Source: an uncultured bacterium (GTDB taxonomy: Bacteria; Myxococcota_A; Bradymonadia; UBA7976; VGTA01). Taken from it: a DNA stretch of 64,000 bases. The notes under the pieces are model-generated. The model saw only the letters and a list, made by a program, of their open reading frames with translations. It was not told the origin of the DNA and did not search any database. How positions within the stretch are numbered: the first letter of the stretch is position 1; every line of letters begins with the position of its first letter. A program made the translations under genes and the position numbers. The stretch covers positions 600,996 to 664,995 of the forward strand of contig CALSSE010000017.1 in the NCBI GenBank assembly GCA_943788935.1, in the 5' to 3' direction. This document shows positions 27,462 to 37,270 of this stretch, in pieces.

Positions 27462-27612
27462 TAGGTATGAATATAGGTATTAATATAGGTATTAATATAG
27501 GTATCAGGAGCTTAGTTAATCGGAGCTTAGTTAATATAGGTATATAATATAATATAGGTATCAGGAGCTTAGTTTGTTTAGTGTCAGGAACCTAGTGTAA
27601 GGGATCTAGTGT
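27462..27612 (+). repeat. AT-rich degenerate tandem repeats
   Basis: Several units of AATATAGGTATT (12 bp period, four in a row at about 27468-27504, then scattered) followed by three imperfect copies of a cAGGAGCTTAGTTnnT unit and two of GgAnCTAGTGTAA. This is simple slippage-prone DNA about 100 bp upstream of the DUF1330 gene. I see no coding or structured-RNA explanation. Confidence 0.75.
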
Positions 27613-27714
27613 AATGAGACAATTTTTGAGAGGAGATCTTGACGAAGGCTGATCATTCTTCTATTTTTGGAACTCCATTATTTTACCTATTCCCTACTCT
27701 CGTCGGAGATCATC

Positions 27715-27999
27715 ATGCCAGCTTATGTAAGCGCAAGCGTCATCGTGAAAGACCCCAACAAGCTCAAGATATACCTCGAAGCTCTTCCCGCGACACTCCA
27801 ACCTTTTGGAGGTAGGCCCGTGGCTCGCGGTAAGGTGAGCCAAATCCTCCAAGGATCAAACGACGCGCACATCCAAGCGGTCTTTGAGTTCGCTGACGCA
27901 GCAGCCGCCAACGCGTGGTATCAGTCGGATGCTTATCAGGCGCTCATCCCTAACCGTGATGAGGCTCTGGAAGGGAGCATCGTGATCCTCGAGTCTTGA
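27715..27999 (+). CDS. DUF1330 family protein
   Basis: A 94-aa protein starting MPAYVSASVIVKDPNKLKIY. I chose the ATG at 27715 because GGAG lies 6 bp upstream and the DUF1330 domain begins directly; the longer frame from 27667 adds a non-conserved leader. The fold is a dimeric alpha-beta barrel (ferredoxin-like); members have no established reaction. Motifs GGRPVARGKV and WYQSDAYQALIPNRDEA are typical. GC-richer than its surroundings. Confidence 0.88.
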   Translation: MPAYVSASVIVKDPNKLKIYLEALPATLQPFGGRPVARGKVSQILQGSNDAHIQAVFEFADAAAANAWYQSDAYQALIPNRDEALEGSIVILES

Positions 28000-28035
28000 T
28001 CTCGGGTCATGAGCTCGTGTACTGAGCTGCTCAGA

Positions 28036-29147
28036 GGCCTTGGTGCATAAGTCAGGATTCAGTATTTTCAGATGGTTAAGTAAGGCTACTTCCTTGATTT
28101 ATATCTCAGGTAACCAACTCGCATCGAGGTCGACCTAGTGATCGAAAGTGATTCAGAATATTGCATGCGAGAACAGACTCCACCTGTTGAGAAGCCTCTC
28201 CTCTCGCTCTGAGTTGATCACCAAGCAATGTTTTGTATCTCAAGAACATATTTTCTACAGCGCTTTGATGGTAGTAGCCTGATGTTCTTCTCCAGACCAA
28301 CACACCATCTTCTTTAATCGATTTCACATGCACATCTCTTTGTCTCAAAGCGGCTTTGTTAGACGCCGAGATCACTGCGTCTGTTCGGGGATGAATCAAC
28401 AGTTTTAGATCGATTGAGCCACGATCAATGGCTGCTTGATATACATCGATTTGATCATATGCCTTATCAGCTGTGAGTGCGTTAATAGAGCCCGCTTGCT
28501 TAATCAAGTTTGGAGCGATGCTTCCATCAGGTACTCGTTCATCTGTGAGGTGACTCGCTACGATCAATCCGTCACTCACTCCAATGTGGAGTTTACGCCA
28601 ACCTCGACGTTTTCGTTTACCATGCTTATGTCGCGTCCAACGGCCCTCACCGTGGATCGATAACCCTGTGCTGTCGATCACTAAATCTATCGGTTCTGTC
28701 ATACTACCCATCCGCTTCAGTTTGATATTGAGTGTGTGATTTCGGCGAGATAGCGTCGTGTGATCAGGCACCGATAGATCTATGTTCATCAGCTTAAATA
28801 AAGACCTCAAGAGACCTTCAGTTTGACGAAGCGGTAGCTTGAAGATCAACCTTAACGAGAGCGCGGTTTCAATGGCCAGATCTGAGTAGAGTCTTGGTCG
28901 TCCAAAAGCCTGTTCTGGACAATCATTCCATGATTGGAGTACCTCCTCAGAGAGCCATAAAGTGATGTCTCCGCGGTTAACTAAAGATCGATCGTATGAG
29001 CTCCAGTTGGTTACTTTGTACTTCTTTTTATATCTTGGGTGACGGTATCGCTGATGTGGTTGAGTCATAAGTACTCCTTCAATCCACATCATACTTCATT
29101 TGAAGACTATTGCTCCCCCTTCATCTGAAGACTATTGCACCAAGGCC
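28036..29147 (-). mobile_element. IS903-type element, type B, copy 2 (complete)
   Basis: 1112-bp element with ends ggccttggtgcataag and, inverted, ggccttggtgcaatag. It is the only uninterrupted type B copy here with both ends and an open transposase. It carries the duplicated terminal segment (tgaagactattgc twice). Flanks ctgctcaga and ccatcactt do not match. Confidence 0.92.
28106..29068 (-). CDS. IS903-type transposase (type B), intact
   Basis: A 320-aa DDE transposase from the ATG at 29068 (MTQPHQRYRH) preceded by AAGGAG. All catalytic motifs are present and it ends ...GRPRCELVT. It is the likely source of activity for the other type B copies. Confidence 0.92.
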   Translation of the reverse strand: MTQPHQRYRHPRYKKKYKVTNWSSYDRSLVNRGDITLWLSEEVLQSWNDCPEQAFGRPRLYSDLAIETALSLRLIFKLPLRQTEGLLRSLFKLMNIDLSVPDHTTLSRRNHTLNIKLKRMGSMTEPIDLVIDSTGLSIHGEGRWTRHKHGKRKRRGWRKLHIGVSDGLIVASHLTDERVPDGSIAPNLIKQAGSINALTADKAYDQIDVYQAAIDRGSIDLKLLIHPRTDAVISASNKAALRQRDVHVKSIKEDGVLVWRRTSGYYHQSAVENMFLRYKTLLGDQLRARGEASQQVESVLACNILNHFRSLGRPRCELVT

Positions 29148-29148
29148 C

Positions 29149-29250
29149 CATCACTTTGGATGGTCAATGAGCTTATGGCTATTAGGAGTGATGTCGCTCT
29201 TAGGTGCTTTGCTAGCACTCATCGCGCTCAGAGATGATCCTGGCTCATGA
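29149..29250 (+). pseudogene. C-terminal remnant of a membrane protein
   Basis: Immediately after the IS end the plus strand reads HHFGWSMSLWLLGVMSLLG and ends ALIALRDDPGS-stop at 29250 (33 codons). This looks like the last helix of a multi-pass transporter (MFS-like). The 5' part is gone. Confidence 0.45.
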
Positions 29251-29294
29251 GCGATGCCTTCCACACTTCTGCAATAATCAGTGAAGATTCTTCC

Positions 29295-32200
29295 TCAAAG
29301 TGGTGGAAGAAGATTTGAGCTATTGAGAGGGAGCTTATAGACCCCAAATCTACCAGCGGCAGCAAAGATTTCGTCCCCTTCTACAGTGAAGTGTGGACTC
29401 CAACCTCGAATCGGAAAGAAGCCTTGTGCAGAGATCTGCTCTGGATCACTGAGATCCATCATCAAGATGCCTCCCCCCACGTTAAATACACCGCGGCCAT
29501 CTCTCACCGTGACAAGATTAGACCACCGATCACTCGCTGCCTCTCCGAGGAGAGACTGCTCTGAGAGGTCAAAGACCGAAATCCGATTGAGACGTGGATC
29601 ATCTTCCGTATCAAGCTCAGCATACTCTTCATGTGCCCAATGATCCCAATACCGATAGTTAAGACTATGCGAAACATAAAGACGTTCCTCACCTTGAGAG
29701 TCCTCATCATAGACCAATTTTTGAATCTGTCGCCCTTCAAATGAGTGCATTCCCTCAAATCTTGCCCTCGTTTCCTCTTCATTAAGACGAGTGAAGTTAA
29801 TCGTGCTGATCACGCCCTCAACGCCCCAAATCTGATCACGACTCACAAGCTGGTCTCCACGCTTGAGGAGCAGCTTACCAGGGAGATTCACAGGAGCGTT
29901 AAAGCTAGGATTACTCATATTTTCGAGACTCACAGATCGGGTGAAGTGACGAACATAACTAATCTCGTCGCCGTCGACATTGACCGGAACACTGTAGGAG
30001 TAGTAAAGCTCACCCTCTTGTACAATCAGACCCTCAAATCGCTCATGAGTCGGAGCATTGATCGAGCCGACCAACTCTAGTTCACCCGAATCGTGTGCCT
30101 CAATCAAGTTGAGATGAAGTGAGCCCCAACGACGGGTCTTCTCATAACTGTGACAACTTCCACGCCGAGACTCACGAGCAGCGATCGCAGCATAGTCAAT
30201 CTCATCAAGAGGCTCACAGTCTCGTGACCGCTCATTCTCACCTGCAGTGGTCACGCAGTGCCGCAGCTCACCATGGCAAGTAAAATCACTGTTCTCGAAT
30301 CGCCCGCATCGACTGTACCCCTGGATCTCTTGGCAGGTCACTCCCTGCCTCTCGTCCCAATCAAAATCATCGCATCTAGGGATCCCCTCAAGGTAATACT
30401 GATCAAGGTCCTCCTCACCGTAATGGCCTCCAATATTACAGGTCTCATACTGGCCGAGAGACTCTTCTTGCACCTCCAAAGTCTTAATCGCAAGACCTCC
30501 CTCAATCATATGAACCTCGAGTTGCGGTCGACCCCACCAATAGTAGCCCATCTCAAAGCATCCCCAATAGTCGTAGTGATAATCAAAGTAGAAGTCATAG
30601 CCGTTGAGAACTTCACTGAGATCAACAGAATCATGTGTGACTGGATTTGTCGGGTCTGTAAAATCAATCACGCTGAGTTCAAGTTGATGACGAGTCTCCC
30701 ATGAACCGTCATCGCCTTCCTCATAGAACTTCTGATCGTGAATCACATAGATCTGATCACCATCAATGCGGAGATCTGCTCGAGCAGGAACATCAACCAC
30801 AGCGATGGGATTTGCGAGATCTACATCGGCTCCGACGGGAAGGACTTGTAGCTGAGCCGGTGATAAGTCCTGATTACGATCATACCACCAACCATAAAAG
30901 AGATCATTTGAACCTCTAAAGCGCACAGGATGACGAGAAGGTCCCTCACCAATGAAGTAGACACGACTAATCTCAGGTGCGAGATCAAGTTGACCAAGTA
31001 GGGATGGTTCATCAGGGTTCGAACGATCAAAGAGGCTTAAGCTCAGCTCAGAGAGGTTACCAACCACACCCTCTTCAGGCTCAAAGCTCCTGCGGACAGG
31101 GCTGTTGTGGCTCATTACCCCGCGAGCAGTAACGCTCTGCTCTGAGAAGGTGAAGAGCTGTACACCGCTGCGCCAACGCCTCCAATCTTCATCTTCATTG
31201 TGATCATAACCGGAGAAGGGGAGAAGAACGAGGCCGGTCTCAAGATGTCCATCGGGGCTGTTAATGGCGACAGCATCCTCAATCACCGAATAGGCACGAT
31301 CATCCCAGCGCGCTTCAGACCATGACCAACCCGTGAGGTCTCCATGAGCGCGAGCAATAAAGGGCTCACTCTCATCAAGAGAAGTCGTATAGAGACTGAC
31401 CGCGATACTTTGTCCCTGCAGACCTTCGATCTGATCATCCATGCCAATACCGATCAATCGGCTCTGATTAAATGTAGGTCGGAAGAAGTCATTCCACCCT
31501 GAGATAATATACTCAGTTCGCTCCTCAATAAGACCCTCAGAATCAATGGAGAAAGCGTGAAAAGGATCTACACGACGATACGTCACGAAGAAAGCTCGAT
31601 CACCCATAAAGAGGCTCGCATAGAGATCTTCTCCCTCACCAAAGTGGGCTTCATCGATAGCAACTGGATTTTGTAGATCATCGATGTTCCACGTCTCGAC
31701 GATCGAACCTTGACTCCAATCGCTGCTGACAACGCGTAAGACTCCATTCTTAATGTGCATGTCGTTTTTGCGTCGTACATAACCTTGCACAGGGACAGAG
31801 GCACCCTCAATAAAATGACCGTTTGGATCGGAGATATCGACGAGACTCACGTAGGTACCATCCCACTCATCTTCGTTATTAGACCGCCACCATCCTTGTT
31901 GACGTGCGATTAAGAGCGTACTTGGTGTCGCTTGAATATCTGCGACATAACCGCCGAGATCGAGTTCATTCGCAGGTGTAATCCCCGCCGATCCTGAAGT
32001 ATCAATACTGAAGCTACGGAGAATCGTCTTATTCTCACCGCTCGTCCAATCATTGGCGACAACAAAGAGAGCGTCTCCCCCCATCCCCCTCGTTAAACGA
32101 CTCGTCGTGATATAGCCTGGGACAGGTTGAGTGCTGATCAAGACCGGGTTTGAAACATCGCGAATATCGATCAATGCAGCGAGTCCGCCATGAAAGGCCT

Positions 32201-32765
32201 CAACCTCAATGTCATCACGTGCGCCCCAATACCCCCACCAATTGTTCATAAGGACAACCGCATAGCCGTCGACAAAGTACATCTCTACGGGTGAGCCTGA
32301 AAGCGAAAGGCGGCTGAGGAGTTGAGGGGTACTTGGCTCGCTGAGATCAATCAATTGCAAACCTCTATATTGATTAAGGTTTGCCATCAAGCCCTCACTA
32401 ATTACTCGATAGATGTCTCCCTCCTCCACAGTTCGATCGTCACCATCGTTCTCAGCAGCGGCCTCTGGTTCTGATTGGTCCTCATCTACCCTATTTCCTG
32501 CGTTCTCTCCTCTCTGACCAGACGCTGAGATAAACTCATCCTGCCCGAGTTCTGCGACTTGAGTTCCATTTTTGTAAATTGGTTTATTCGCAGTGATACC
32601 AGGCGTGTCATCCACTGAATCAATCGGAGGGTTTGAGGTCGAAGATTGGCCTCCCCCATCGGGTTGACAGGCGAGCAGAGACACTGCACCGAGTACGGTC
32701 AATACTTGTATTAATGATGAGCGACACCTCATGTTGTAAGGCTGTGCGCAATCGTAAGACTCCAT
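29295..32765 (-). CDS. Large beta-propeller lipoprotein (PF09826-like)
   Basis: This 1156-aa protein starts at the ATG at 32765 behind a strong GAGGAGGAG site. The lipobox SLLACQPDGGG (Cys33) follows a hydrophobic segment. A Ser/Glu-rich linker precedes VEEGDIYRVISEG (about residue 112), the hallmark start of the C-terminal beta-propeller domain family (EE-ADIVK-type motif). Propeller blades with repeated LIDLSEPSTPQLLS, DIRDVSNPVLIS and DISDPNG motifs run through most of the protein. A Cys-rich insert (about 810-870) contains CDDFDWDERQGVTCQ and FENSDFTCHG. It is probably a surface-exposed protein of unknown ligand. It is by far the longest gene in the window and lies in GC-richer DNA than its neighbours. 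Confidence 0.85.
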   Translation of the reverse strand: MESYDCAQPYNMRCRSSLIQVLTVLGAVSLLACQPDGGGQSSTSNPPIDSVDDTPGITANKPIYKNGTQVAELGQDEFISASGQRGENAGNRVDEDQSEPEAAAENDGDDRTVEEGDIYRVISEGLMANLNQYRGLQLIDLSEPSTPQLLSRLSLSGSPVEMYFVDGYAVVLMNNWWGYWGARDDIEVEAFHGGLAALIDIRDVSNPVLISTQPVPGYITTSRLTRGMGGDALFVVANDWTSGENKTILRSFSIDTSGSAGITPANELDLGGYVADIQATPSTLLIARQQGWWRSNNEDEWDGTYVSLVDISDPNGHFIEGASVPVQGYVRRKNDMHIKNGVLRVVSSDWSQGSIVETWNIDDLQNPVAIDEAHFGEGEDLYASLFMGDRAFFVTYRRVDPFHAFSIDSEGLIEERTEYIISGWNDFFRPTFNQSRLIGIGMDDQIEGLQGQSIAVSLYTTSLDESEPFIARAHGDLTGWSWSEARWDDRAYSVIEDAVAINSPDGHLETGLVLLPFSGYDHNEDEDWRRWRSGVQLFTFSEQSVTARGVMSHNSPVRRSFEPEEGVVGNLSELSLSLFDRSNPDEPSLLGQLDLAPEISRVYFIGEGPSRHPVRFRGSNDLFYGWWYDRNQDLSPAQLQVLPVGADVDLANPIAVVDVPARADLRIDGDQIYVIHDQKFYEEGDDGSWETRHQLELSVIDFTDPTNPVTHDSVDLSEVLNGYDFYFDYHYDYWGCFEMGYYWWGRPQLEVHMIEGGLAIKTLEVQEESLGQYETCNIGGHYGEEDLDQYYLEGIPRCDDFDWDERQGVTCQEIQGYSRCGRFENSDFTCHGELRHCVTTAGENERSRDCEPLDEIDYAAIAARESRRGSCHSYEKTRRWGSLHLNLIEAHDSGELELVGSINAPTHERFEGLIVQEGELYYSYSVPVNVDGDEISYVRHFTRSVSLENMSNPSFNAPVNLPGKLLLKRGDQLVSRDQIWGVEGVISTINFTRLNEEETRARFEGMHSFEGRQIQKLVYDEDSQGEERLYVSHSLNYRYWDHWAHEEYAELDTEDDPRLNRISVFDLSEQSLLGEAASDRWSNLVTVRDGRGVFNVGGGILMMDLSDPEQISAQGFFPIRGWSPHFTVEGDEIFAAAGRFGVYKLPLNSSNLLPPL

Positions 32766-33017
32766 AATCTCCTCCTCATATATCCTTCATTCAAGTCAAA
32801 ACACATTCTTTGAGGAGTTATGCACATTTGAGGCCAATATCTAGAAGACTAAACCCTATTCCTGACAAAACATATATAATTCAAACACCTACGCTCAATA
32901 TTCAACAAGAAAAAACCGTCATATTTCATCCAAATGCACTTCACAACTAGAAAACTTTACTTAATATTCACACGAACGCACCATCTCCCTGTCAACTCAG
33001 CTTCACAGGAGCTCACC

Positions 33018-33515
33018 ATGATCACCAGCCCACCTCTTCTTTTCTCTGCGATAAGGCTATACACCCTCGCACTGTGGCCTCTGCTCTCTGTCGGTTGTCA
33101 CACTGAATCCTTACGATCGGATGATATCGCTTCGACAGATAAGGAAATACTCGAGATGCAGGTAAGCGATCGGGGCATGCAATCACTCGCTCCTACAGAA
33201 GTATCACTCAACCTCGGTCATCTAGAAGGGGTTCTAGAAGAGAGTGAGCTTGGCAAAGTCATCAGCTTTAAAGGGATTCCCTACGCTAAACCACCGATCG
33301 GAACTCTGCGTTTTAGACCGCCCTCTCCGGTTCATCCGTGGGACAACACACTCATCGCAGATCACTTTGGTGCGACTTGTCCACAAGAGGGAATCTTCAC
33401 AAACAATGACGAACCGCAATCAGAAGACTGTTTAACGCTCAATATATGGGCTCCCACTGATGAGAGTGGACAAGCGCTCGCACGAGACGCGAAAGCGCCG
33501 GTTATGGTTTGGATT
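33018..33515 (+). pseudogene. Carboxylesterase (type B) lipoprotein, cut by IS
   Basis: The start at 33018 (MITSPPLLFS) follows CAGGAG; the frame also runs back to 32934 without support. The lipobox LLSVGC is near residue 22. The carboxylesterase type B pattern is clear: FKGIPYAKPPIGTLRFRPP, SEDCLTLNIWAP and VMVWI, where family members continue HGGGF. At exactly this point (33515) an IS903-type copy interrupts, removing the catalytic Ser/Glu/His. The remaining 166 residues cannot be active. Confidence 0.88.
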
Positions 33516-34602
33516 GGCGTTGGTGCATAAGTCTAGCGAATAGTATACGATGAGTGGTGAGGAGTAAACCATGACTCAGCCACACCATCGGAATAGACAT
33601 CCAAAGTACCGAAAGAAATATAAAATACACAACTGGCGGTCTTATGAGCGATCTTTAATCAACCGTGGAGACCTTACCTTATGGCTTTCAGAAGACGTCA
33701 TTGAATCTTGGAATAGCGACCTAAGTCAGAGAATGGGTAGACCTAAATTATACTCAGATCTAGCCATTGAAACAGCACTTACTTTACGACTTCTGTTTAA
33801 GCTACCACTTAGACAAACAGAGGGCTTTTTAACGTCCATCTTCCGGCTGATGAATGTTGGGCTAAATGTGCCTGATCACACCACTCTATCACGAAGAAAT
33901 AGTACATTAAAACCTAAGCTTAAAAGGATTGGTAAGCCGAGTGGAAGAGTCGATTTAGTCATCGATAGTACAGGCCTTGTGATTCATGGTGAAGGTCGTT
34001 GGACAAGAGATAAACATGGTAAAAGAAAACGTCGTGGGTGGCGAAAGTTACACTTAGGATCGAGCAACGGGTTCATCGTGGCAAATCTCCTTAGTGAATA
34101 TCAAAAAACTGATGGTGAAATCGCACCCAACTTAATCCATCAAGTTGGACGAATAGATTCGATTACAGCCGACAAAGCATATGACCAAAGTCGTGTATAT
34201 GAAGCTGCAAATGATGCCCTCAAAGATCATGGTCAAATCAACATTCACCCAAGAGCTAATGCAGTCATTTCAGCTACGGATGAAGCTGCACTCAGACAGC
34301 GAAATCAACATATCAAGTCCATCAACCAAGACGGTGCCTTAGCCTGGAGAAGAACATCTGGTTACTACCGTCAAAGTGAGGTTGAAAACATGTTCTTTCG
34401 ATATAAAAAACTGATAGGTGATGAACTCAGAGCGAGAGGTGAAAACTCACGAAGGGTGGAGTCTGTCATCGCTTGCAATATTCTGAATCAATTTAGATTG
34501 TTAGGTAGCCCTCAAAGTACGTTGGTTGCATGAAGACCACATCAAAAGACCGCTGTTGTCTAAGTCATTGATTAGATGTACTTTTACTTATGCAACAAAG
34601 CC
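33516..34602 (+). mobile_element. IS903-type element, type C, copy 5
   Basis: 1087-bp element with both ends. It is inserted in the carboxylesterase gene on the left, but the rest of that gene is absent on the right (an IS6-like remnant follows), so a deletion or recombination has occurred. Flanks gtttggatt and accatcaaa differ. Confidence 0.92.
33571..34533 (+). CDS. IS903-type transposase (type C), intact
   Basis: 320-aa DDE transposase (MTQPHHRNRH start after GAGGAGTAAACC). Carries the LHLGSSNGFIV variant in its middle and the RARGENSRRVES variant near the C-terminus, so it looks like a recombinant of the two type C sublineages. Confidence 0.92.
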   Translation: MTQPHHRNRHPKYRKKYKIHNWRSYERSLINRGDLTLWLSEDVIESWNSDLSQRMGRPKLYSDLAIETALTLRLLFKLPLRQTEGFLTSIFRLMNVGLNVPDHTTLSRRNSTLKPKLKRIGKPSGRVDLVIDSTGLVIHGEGRWTRDKHGKRKRRGWRKLHLGSSNGFIVANLLSEYQKTDGEIAPNLIHQVGRIDSITADKAYDQSRVYEAANDALKDHGQINIHPRANAVISATDEAALRQRNQHIKSINQDGALAWRRTSGYYRQSEVENMFFRYKKLIGDELRARGENSRRVESVIACNILNQFRLLGSPQSTLVA

Positions 34603-34836
34603 ACCATCAAAACGAGATCTGTTGGATACTCAAGAAAGTTAAAAACGGTATCGCTACGCTCGTTGAAAGTACACCGACATCTCTTACATCTAAAGCGTTG
34701 ATAACCTAGGCTTGTTGGTCGCTTAAGTAGACTCACTTCAGTAGATTGACACTTCGGGCACGCATCACTCATCAGATCATCTCCTTGCTCAAGATGCGAC
34801 TATCATACACCATTTGAGCTTGGTCAACGAGTTCTG
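34603..34836 (-). mobile_element. IS6-like element remnant (5' part of transposase plus end)
   Basis: The minus-strand frame from 34772 reads MSDACPKCQSTEVSLLKRP and continues with YQRFRCKRCRCTFNERSDT and FLEYPTDLVLMVAL before it is cut by the type C IS at 34603. The CxxC...CxxC zinc ribbon followed by an F-x-LEYPTD segment is how IS6-type transposases of this group begin. The end ggttctgtcagaactcgttgacc lies at 34815-34836. A sister remnant is at 39191-39533. Confidence 0.75.
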
Positions 34837-35012
34837 ACAGAACCGGCAACCAATGATGTAGACCTCCCTGGGCTCAGCATCCACAAGATTGGAGTGAGAC
34901 ACCAGTTCGCTGTTTTCTTTCCCGAAAAAGATCTCTCTCAACATCGACAGCAGGTAGATCGGAGTCAGGATCACCCCGATGGCAGCTAACCTCCCTCGGT
35001 CATTCGTGGCAT
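34837..35012 (-). pseudogene. NdhD-like (NADH dehydrogenase subunit 4) fragment, cyanobacterial type
   Basis: The minus strand reads LAAIGVILTPIYLLSMLREI, then FFGKENSELVSHSNLVDAEP and REVYIIGC, where it is cut by the IS6-like end. This is very close to the C-terminal part of cyanobacterial NdhD proteins (ILTPIYLLSMLR...EPREVFII), an antiporter-like subunit of the NDH-1 complex. About 50 codons survive and both ends are broken. It has no functional role here and marks a foreign DNA scrap. Confidence 0.7.
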
Positions 35013-35041
35013 TTTTTGCTCCTCTTTAAACACCTTTAAGC

Positions 35042-35083
35042 ATGAAATCGAGATTCATCACTATGCCTTCTTGAGTAACTTCT
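35042..35083 (+). pseudogene. Remnant of a RAYT transposase
   Basis: Forty-two bases encoding HEIEIHHYAFLSNF, matching VIELHHYAFLSNHFH of the RAYT gene at 11500 at DNA level (cactatgccttcttgag identical). Nothing else of the gene remains. Confidence 0.6.
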
Positions 35084-35171
35084 CTGCTGGTCACGTTGTT
35101 TCTGGTTTGTAATTTCAGCAGATTTTGGTAAGTTCATTTGCATCTTAATGCAACAAAAAAACCGGACATCC

Positions 35172-35840
35172 ATGAAAAACTTAATTCTTACCGCACGCCA
35201 GCTTCTTTTGCGCCGGACGCCCATTATCTCCGACATTGCTGCTGTTGTGGCGTTGCGGTTTCGTTCGCACAGTTTCCTGCGGGAAATGGGTTGGTTTAAA
35301 AGCTACAAAACAGGTGTGCCCATTGATGCAGATGGTAACCCGGTGCCGTGGTTTAGTTATGCCAGCATTTTCTTTTTAAATGGCCGCACACAGCCCCATT
35401 GGCGAGTGTTTGAATATGGCAGCGGCGGCTCCACCATGTGGTGGGCCAAGCGGGTGGAGCAAGTGATCTCTGTTGAACACCACGAAGGCTGGTATAAGCG
35501 TGTGGCCTCTCAAATGCCATCAAACGTGACGTTGGTTCACCGTGAGCTGGAAGAAGATGGGGCTTATGCCCGTGAATCCACCCAGCATGACAGCACATTC
35601 CATGTGATTGTTGTGGATGGACGTGACCGTGTGAACTGTGCCAAACACGCACTGGATGCCTTGAGCGATGACGGTGTGATTGTGTGGGACAACAGCTACC
35701 GTGACAGCTACAACGCAGGGTACCAAATGCTGTTGGACAAAGGCTTTAAACGCCTTGATTTCCGGAGCAGCGTGCCCGTAGGGCTGGCTAAAGGGCAAAC
35801 CAGTATTTTCTACCGCGATAAAAACTGCATGGGGCTGTAG
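35172..35840 (+). CDS. Class I SAM-dependent methyltransferase
   Basis: 222 aa from the ATG at 35172 (MKNLILTARQL); a frame opening at 35148 adds eight residues without support. Motif I is VFEYGSGGSTMWWA (SAM binding), followed by VISVEHHEGWY (acidic residue contacting SAM) and VIVVDGRDR (motif IV), the arrangement of FkbM/nodulation-type small methyltransferases. The C-terminus ends with GLAKGQTSIFYR. The gene has a codon style different from its neighbours (GTG/CTG-rich) and looks proteobacterial. It is isolated between IS6 and IS903-type debris, so its original context is lost. Confidence 0.82.
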   Translation: MKNLILTARQLLLRRTPIISDIAAVVALRFRSHSFLREMGWFKSYKTGVPIDADGNPVPWFSYASIFFLNGRTQPHWRVFEYGSGGSTMWWAKRVEQVISVEHHEGWYKRVASQMPSNVTLVHRELEEDGAYARESTQHDSTFHVIVVDGRDRVNCAKHALDALSDDGVIVWDNSYRDSYNAGYQMLLDKGFKRLDFRSSVPVGLAKGQTSIFYRDKNCMGL

Positions 35841-35884
35841 GGAGTTTACCGCGATGGATTCGCGGGCAATGTCCCGAACCTTCA

Positions 35885-36972
35885 GGCCTTGGTGCATAAG
35901 TCAGGATTCAGTATTTTCAGAGAGTTAAGTAGGGCTGCTTCTTTGATTTATATCTCAGGTAACCAACTCGCATCGAGGTCGACCTAGTGATCGAAAGTGA
36001 TTCAGAATATTGCATGCGAGAACAGACTCCACCTGTCGAGAAGCTTCTCCTCTCGCTCTGAGTTGATCACCAAGCAATGTTTTGTATCTAAAGAACATAT
36101 TTTCTACAGCACTTTGATGATAATAGTCTGATGTTCTTCTCCAGGCTAATACACCATCTTCTTTAATGGACTTAACATGTACATCTCTTTGTCTTAAAGC
36201 AGCCTGATTAGATGCTGAGATCACTGCGTCTGTTCGGGGATGAATCAGCAGTTTTAGATCGGTTGAGCCACGATCAATGGCTGCTTGATATACATCGATT
36301 TGATCATATGCCTTATCAGCTGTGAGCGCGCTAATAGAGCCCGCTTGCTTAATCAAGTCTGGAGCGATGCTTCCATCAGGTACTCGTTCATCTGTGAGGT
36401 GACTCGCTACGATCAATCCGTCACTCACTCCAATGTGGAGTTTACGCCAACCTCGACGTTTTCGTTTACCATGCTTATGTCGCGTCCAACGGCCCTCACC
36501 GTGGATCGATAACCCGGTGCTGTCGATCACTAAATCTATCGGTCCTGTCACACTACCCATCCGCTTCAGTTTGATATTGAGTGTGTGATTTCGGCGAGAT
36601 AGTGTCGTGTGCTCTGGAACCGATAGATCCAAGTTCAGTAGCTTTAATTAAAGACCTCAAGAGACCTTCTGTTTGATGAAGGGGTAGCTTAAAGATCAAT
36701 CTCAACGAGAGCGCGGTTTCAATGGCCAAATCTGAGTAAATTTTTGGTCGTCCAAAAGCCTGCTCTGAACAGTCGTTCCATGATTGAAATACATCATCCG
36801 AGAGCCAGAAAGTGATGTCTCTACGCTTAACTAGGGATCGATCGTATGAGCTTCAGTTTGTCACTCTATATCTTTTTTTATATCTTGGGTGACGGTATCG
36901 CTGATGTGATTGAGTCATGATTACTCCTTCAACTTACATCATACTTTATCTGAAGACAATTGCACCACAGCC
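35885..36972 (-). mobile_element. IS903-type element, type B, copy 3 (degraded)
   Basis: Both ends are recognisable (ggccttggtgcataag; ggctgtggtgcaattg inverted). The half encoding the N-terminus is more diverged than in other copies. Flanks gaaccttca and attcacaat differ. Confidence 0.9.
35955..36920 (-). pseudogene. IS903-type transposase (type B), frameshifted
   Basis: The catalytic part (35955-36632) is open, with all three DDE motifs, but an insertion near 36640 (AGCTTTAATTAAAG versus AGCTTAAATAAAG) and further changes break the N-terminal region (36640-36920), including substitutions in the otherwise constant NWSSYDRSLVNRGD segment. Probably an older, inactive copy. Confidence 0.85.
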
Positions 36973-37270
36973 ATTCACAATTGAAGTAGTATGATTTTTA
37001 GAGTATAGTTTGATATTTATTTAATTCATTGATTAATGATTCGGTAAATTTCAAACTGACACAATATTGTTAATTGCTTTAGCTCTGGCTTCAAAGTACA
37101 TATAGATAATCTAATGTGATTAAGTGATAACAGTAAGCGATTTTTATTTATTAAGTCTTAATTTGTATAGATGAAAACTGATTTGTACTGCTAACAACTT
37201 GTAGCTATTGTTGATTTTCTAGGGCTCTCACAGGGTAAAATTAAATGTTTGATTCACTCCCCCAATCCCC
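36973..37270. other. AT-rich region without recognisable gene
   Basis: About 300 bp of strongly AT-rich DNA with stops in all frames. I see no RNA gene or repeat. Probably intergenic DNA trapped between IS fragments. Confidence 0.5.
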
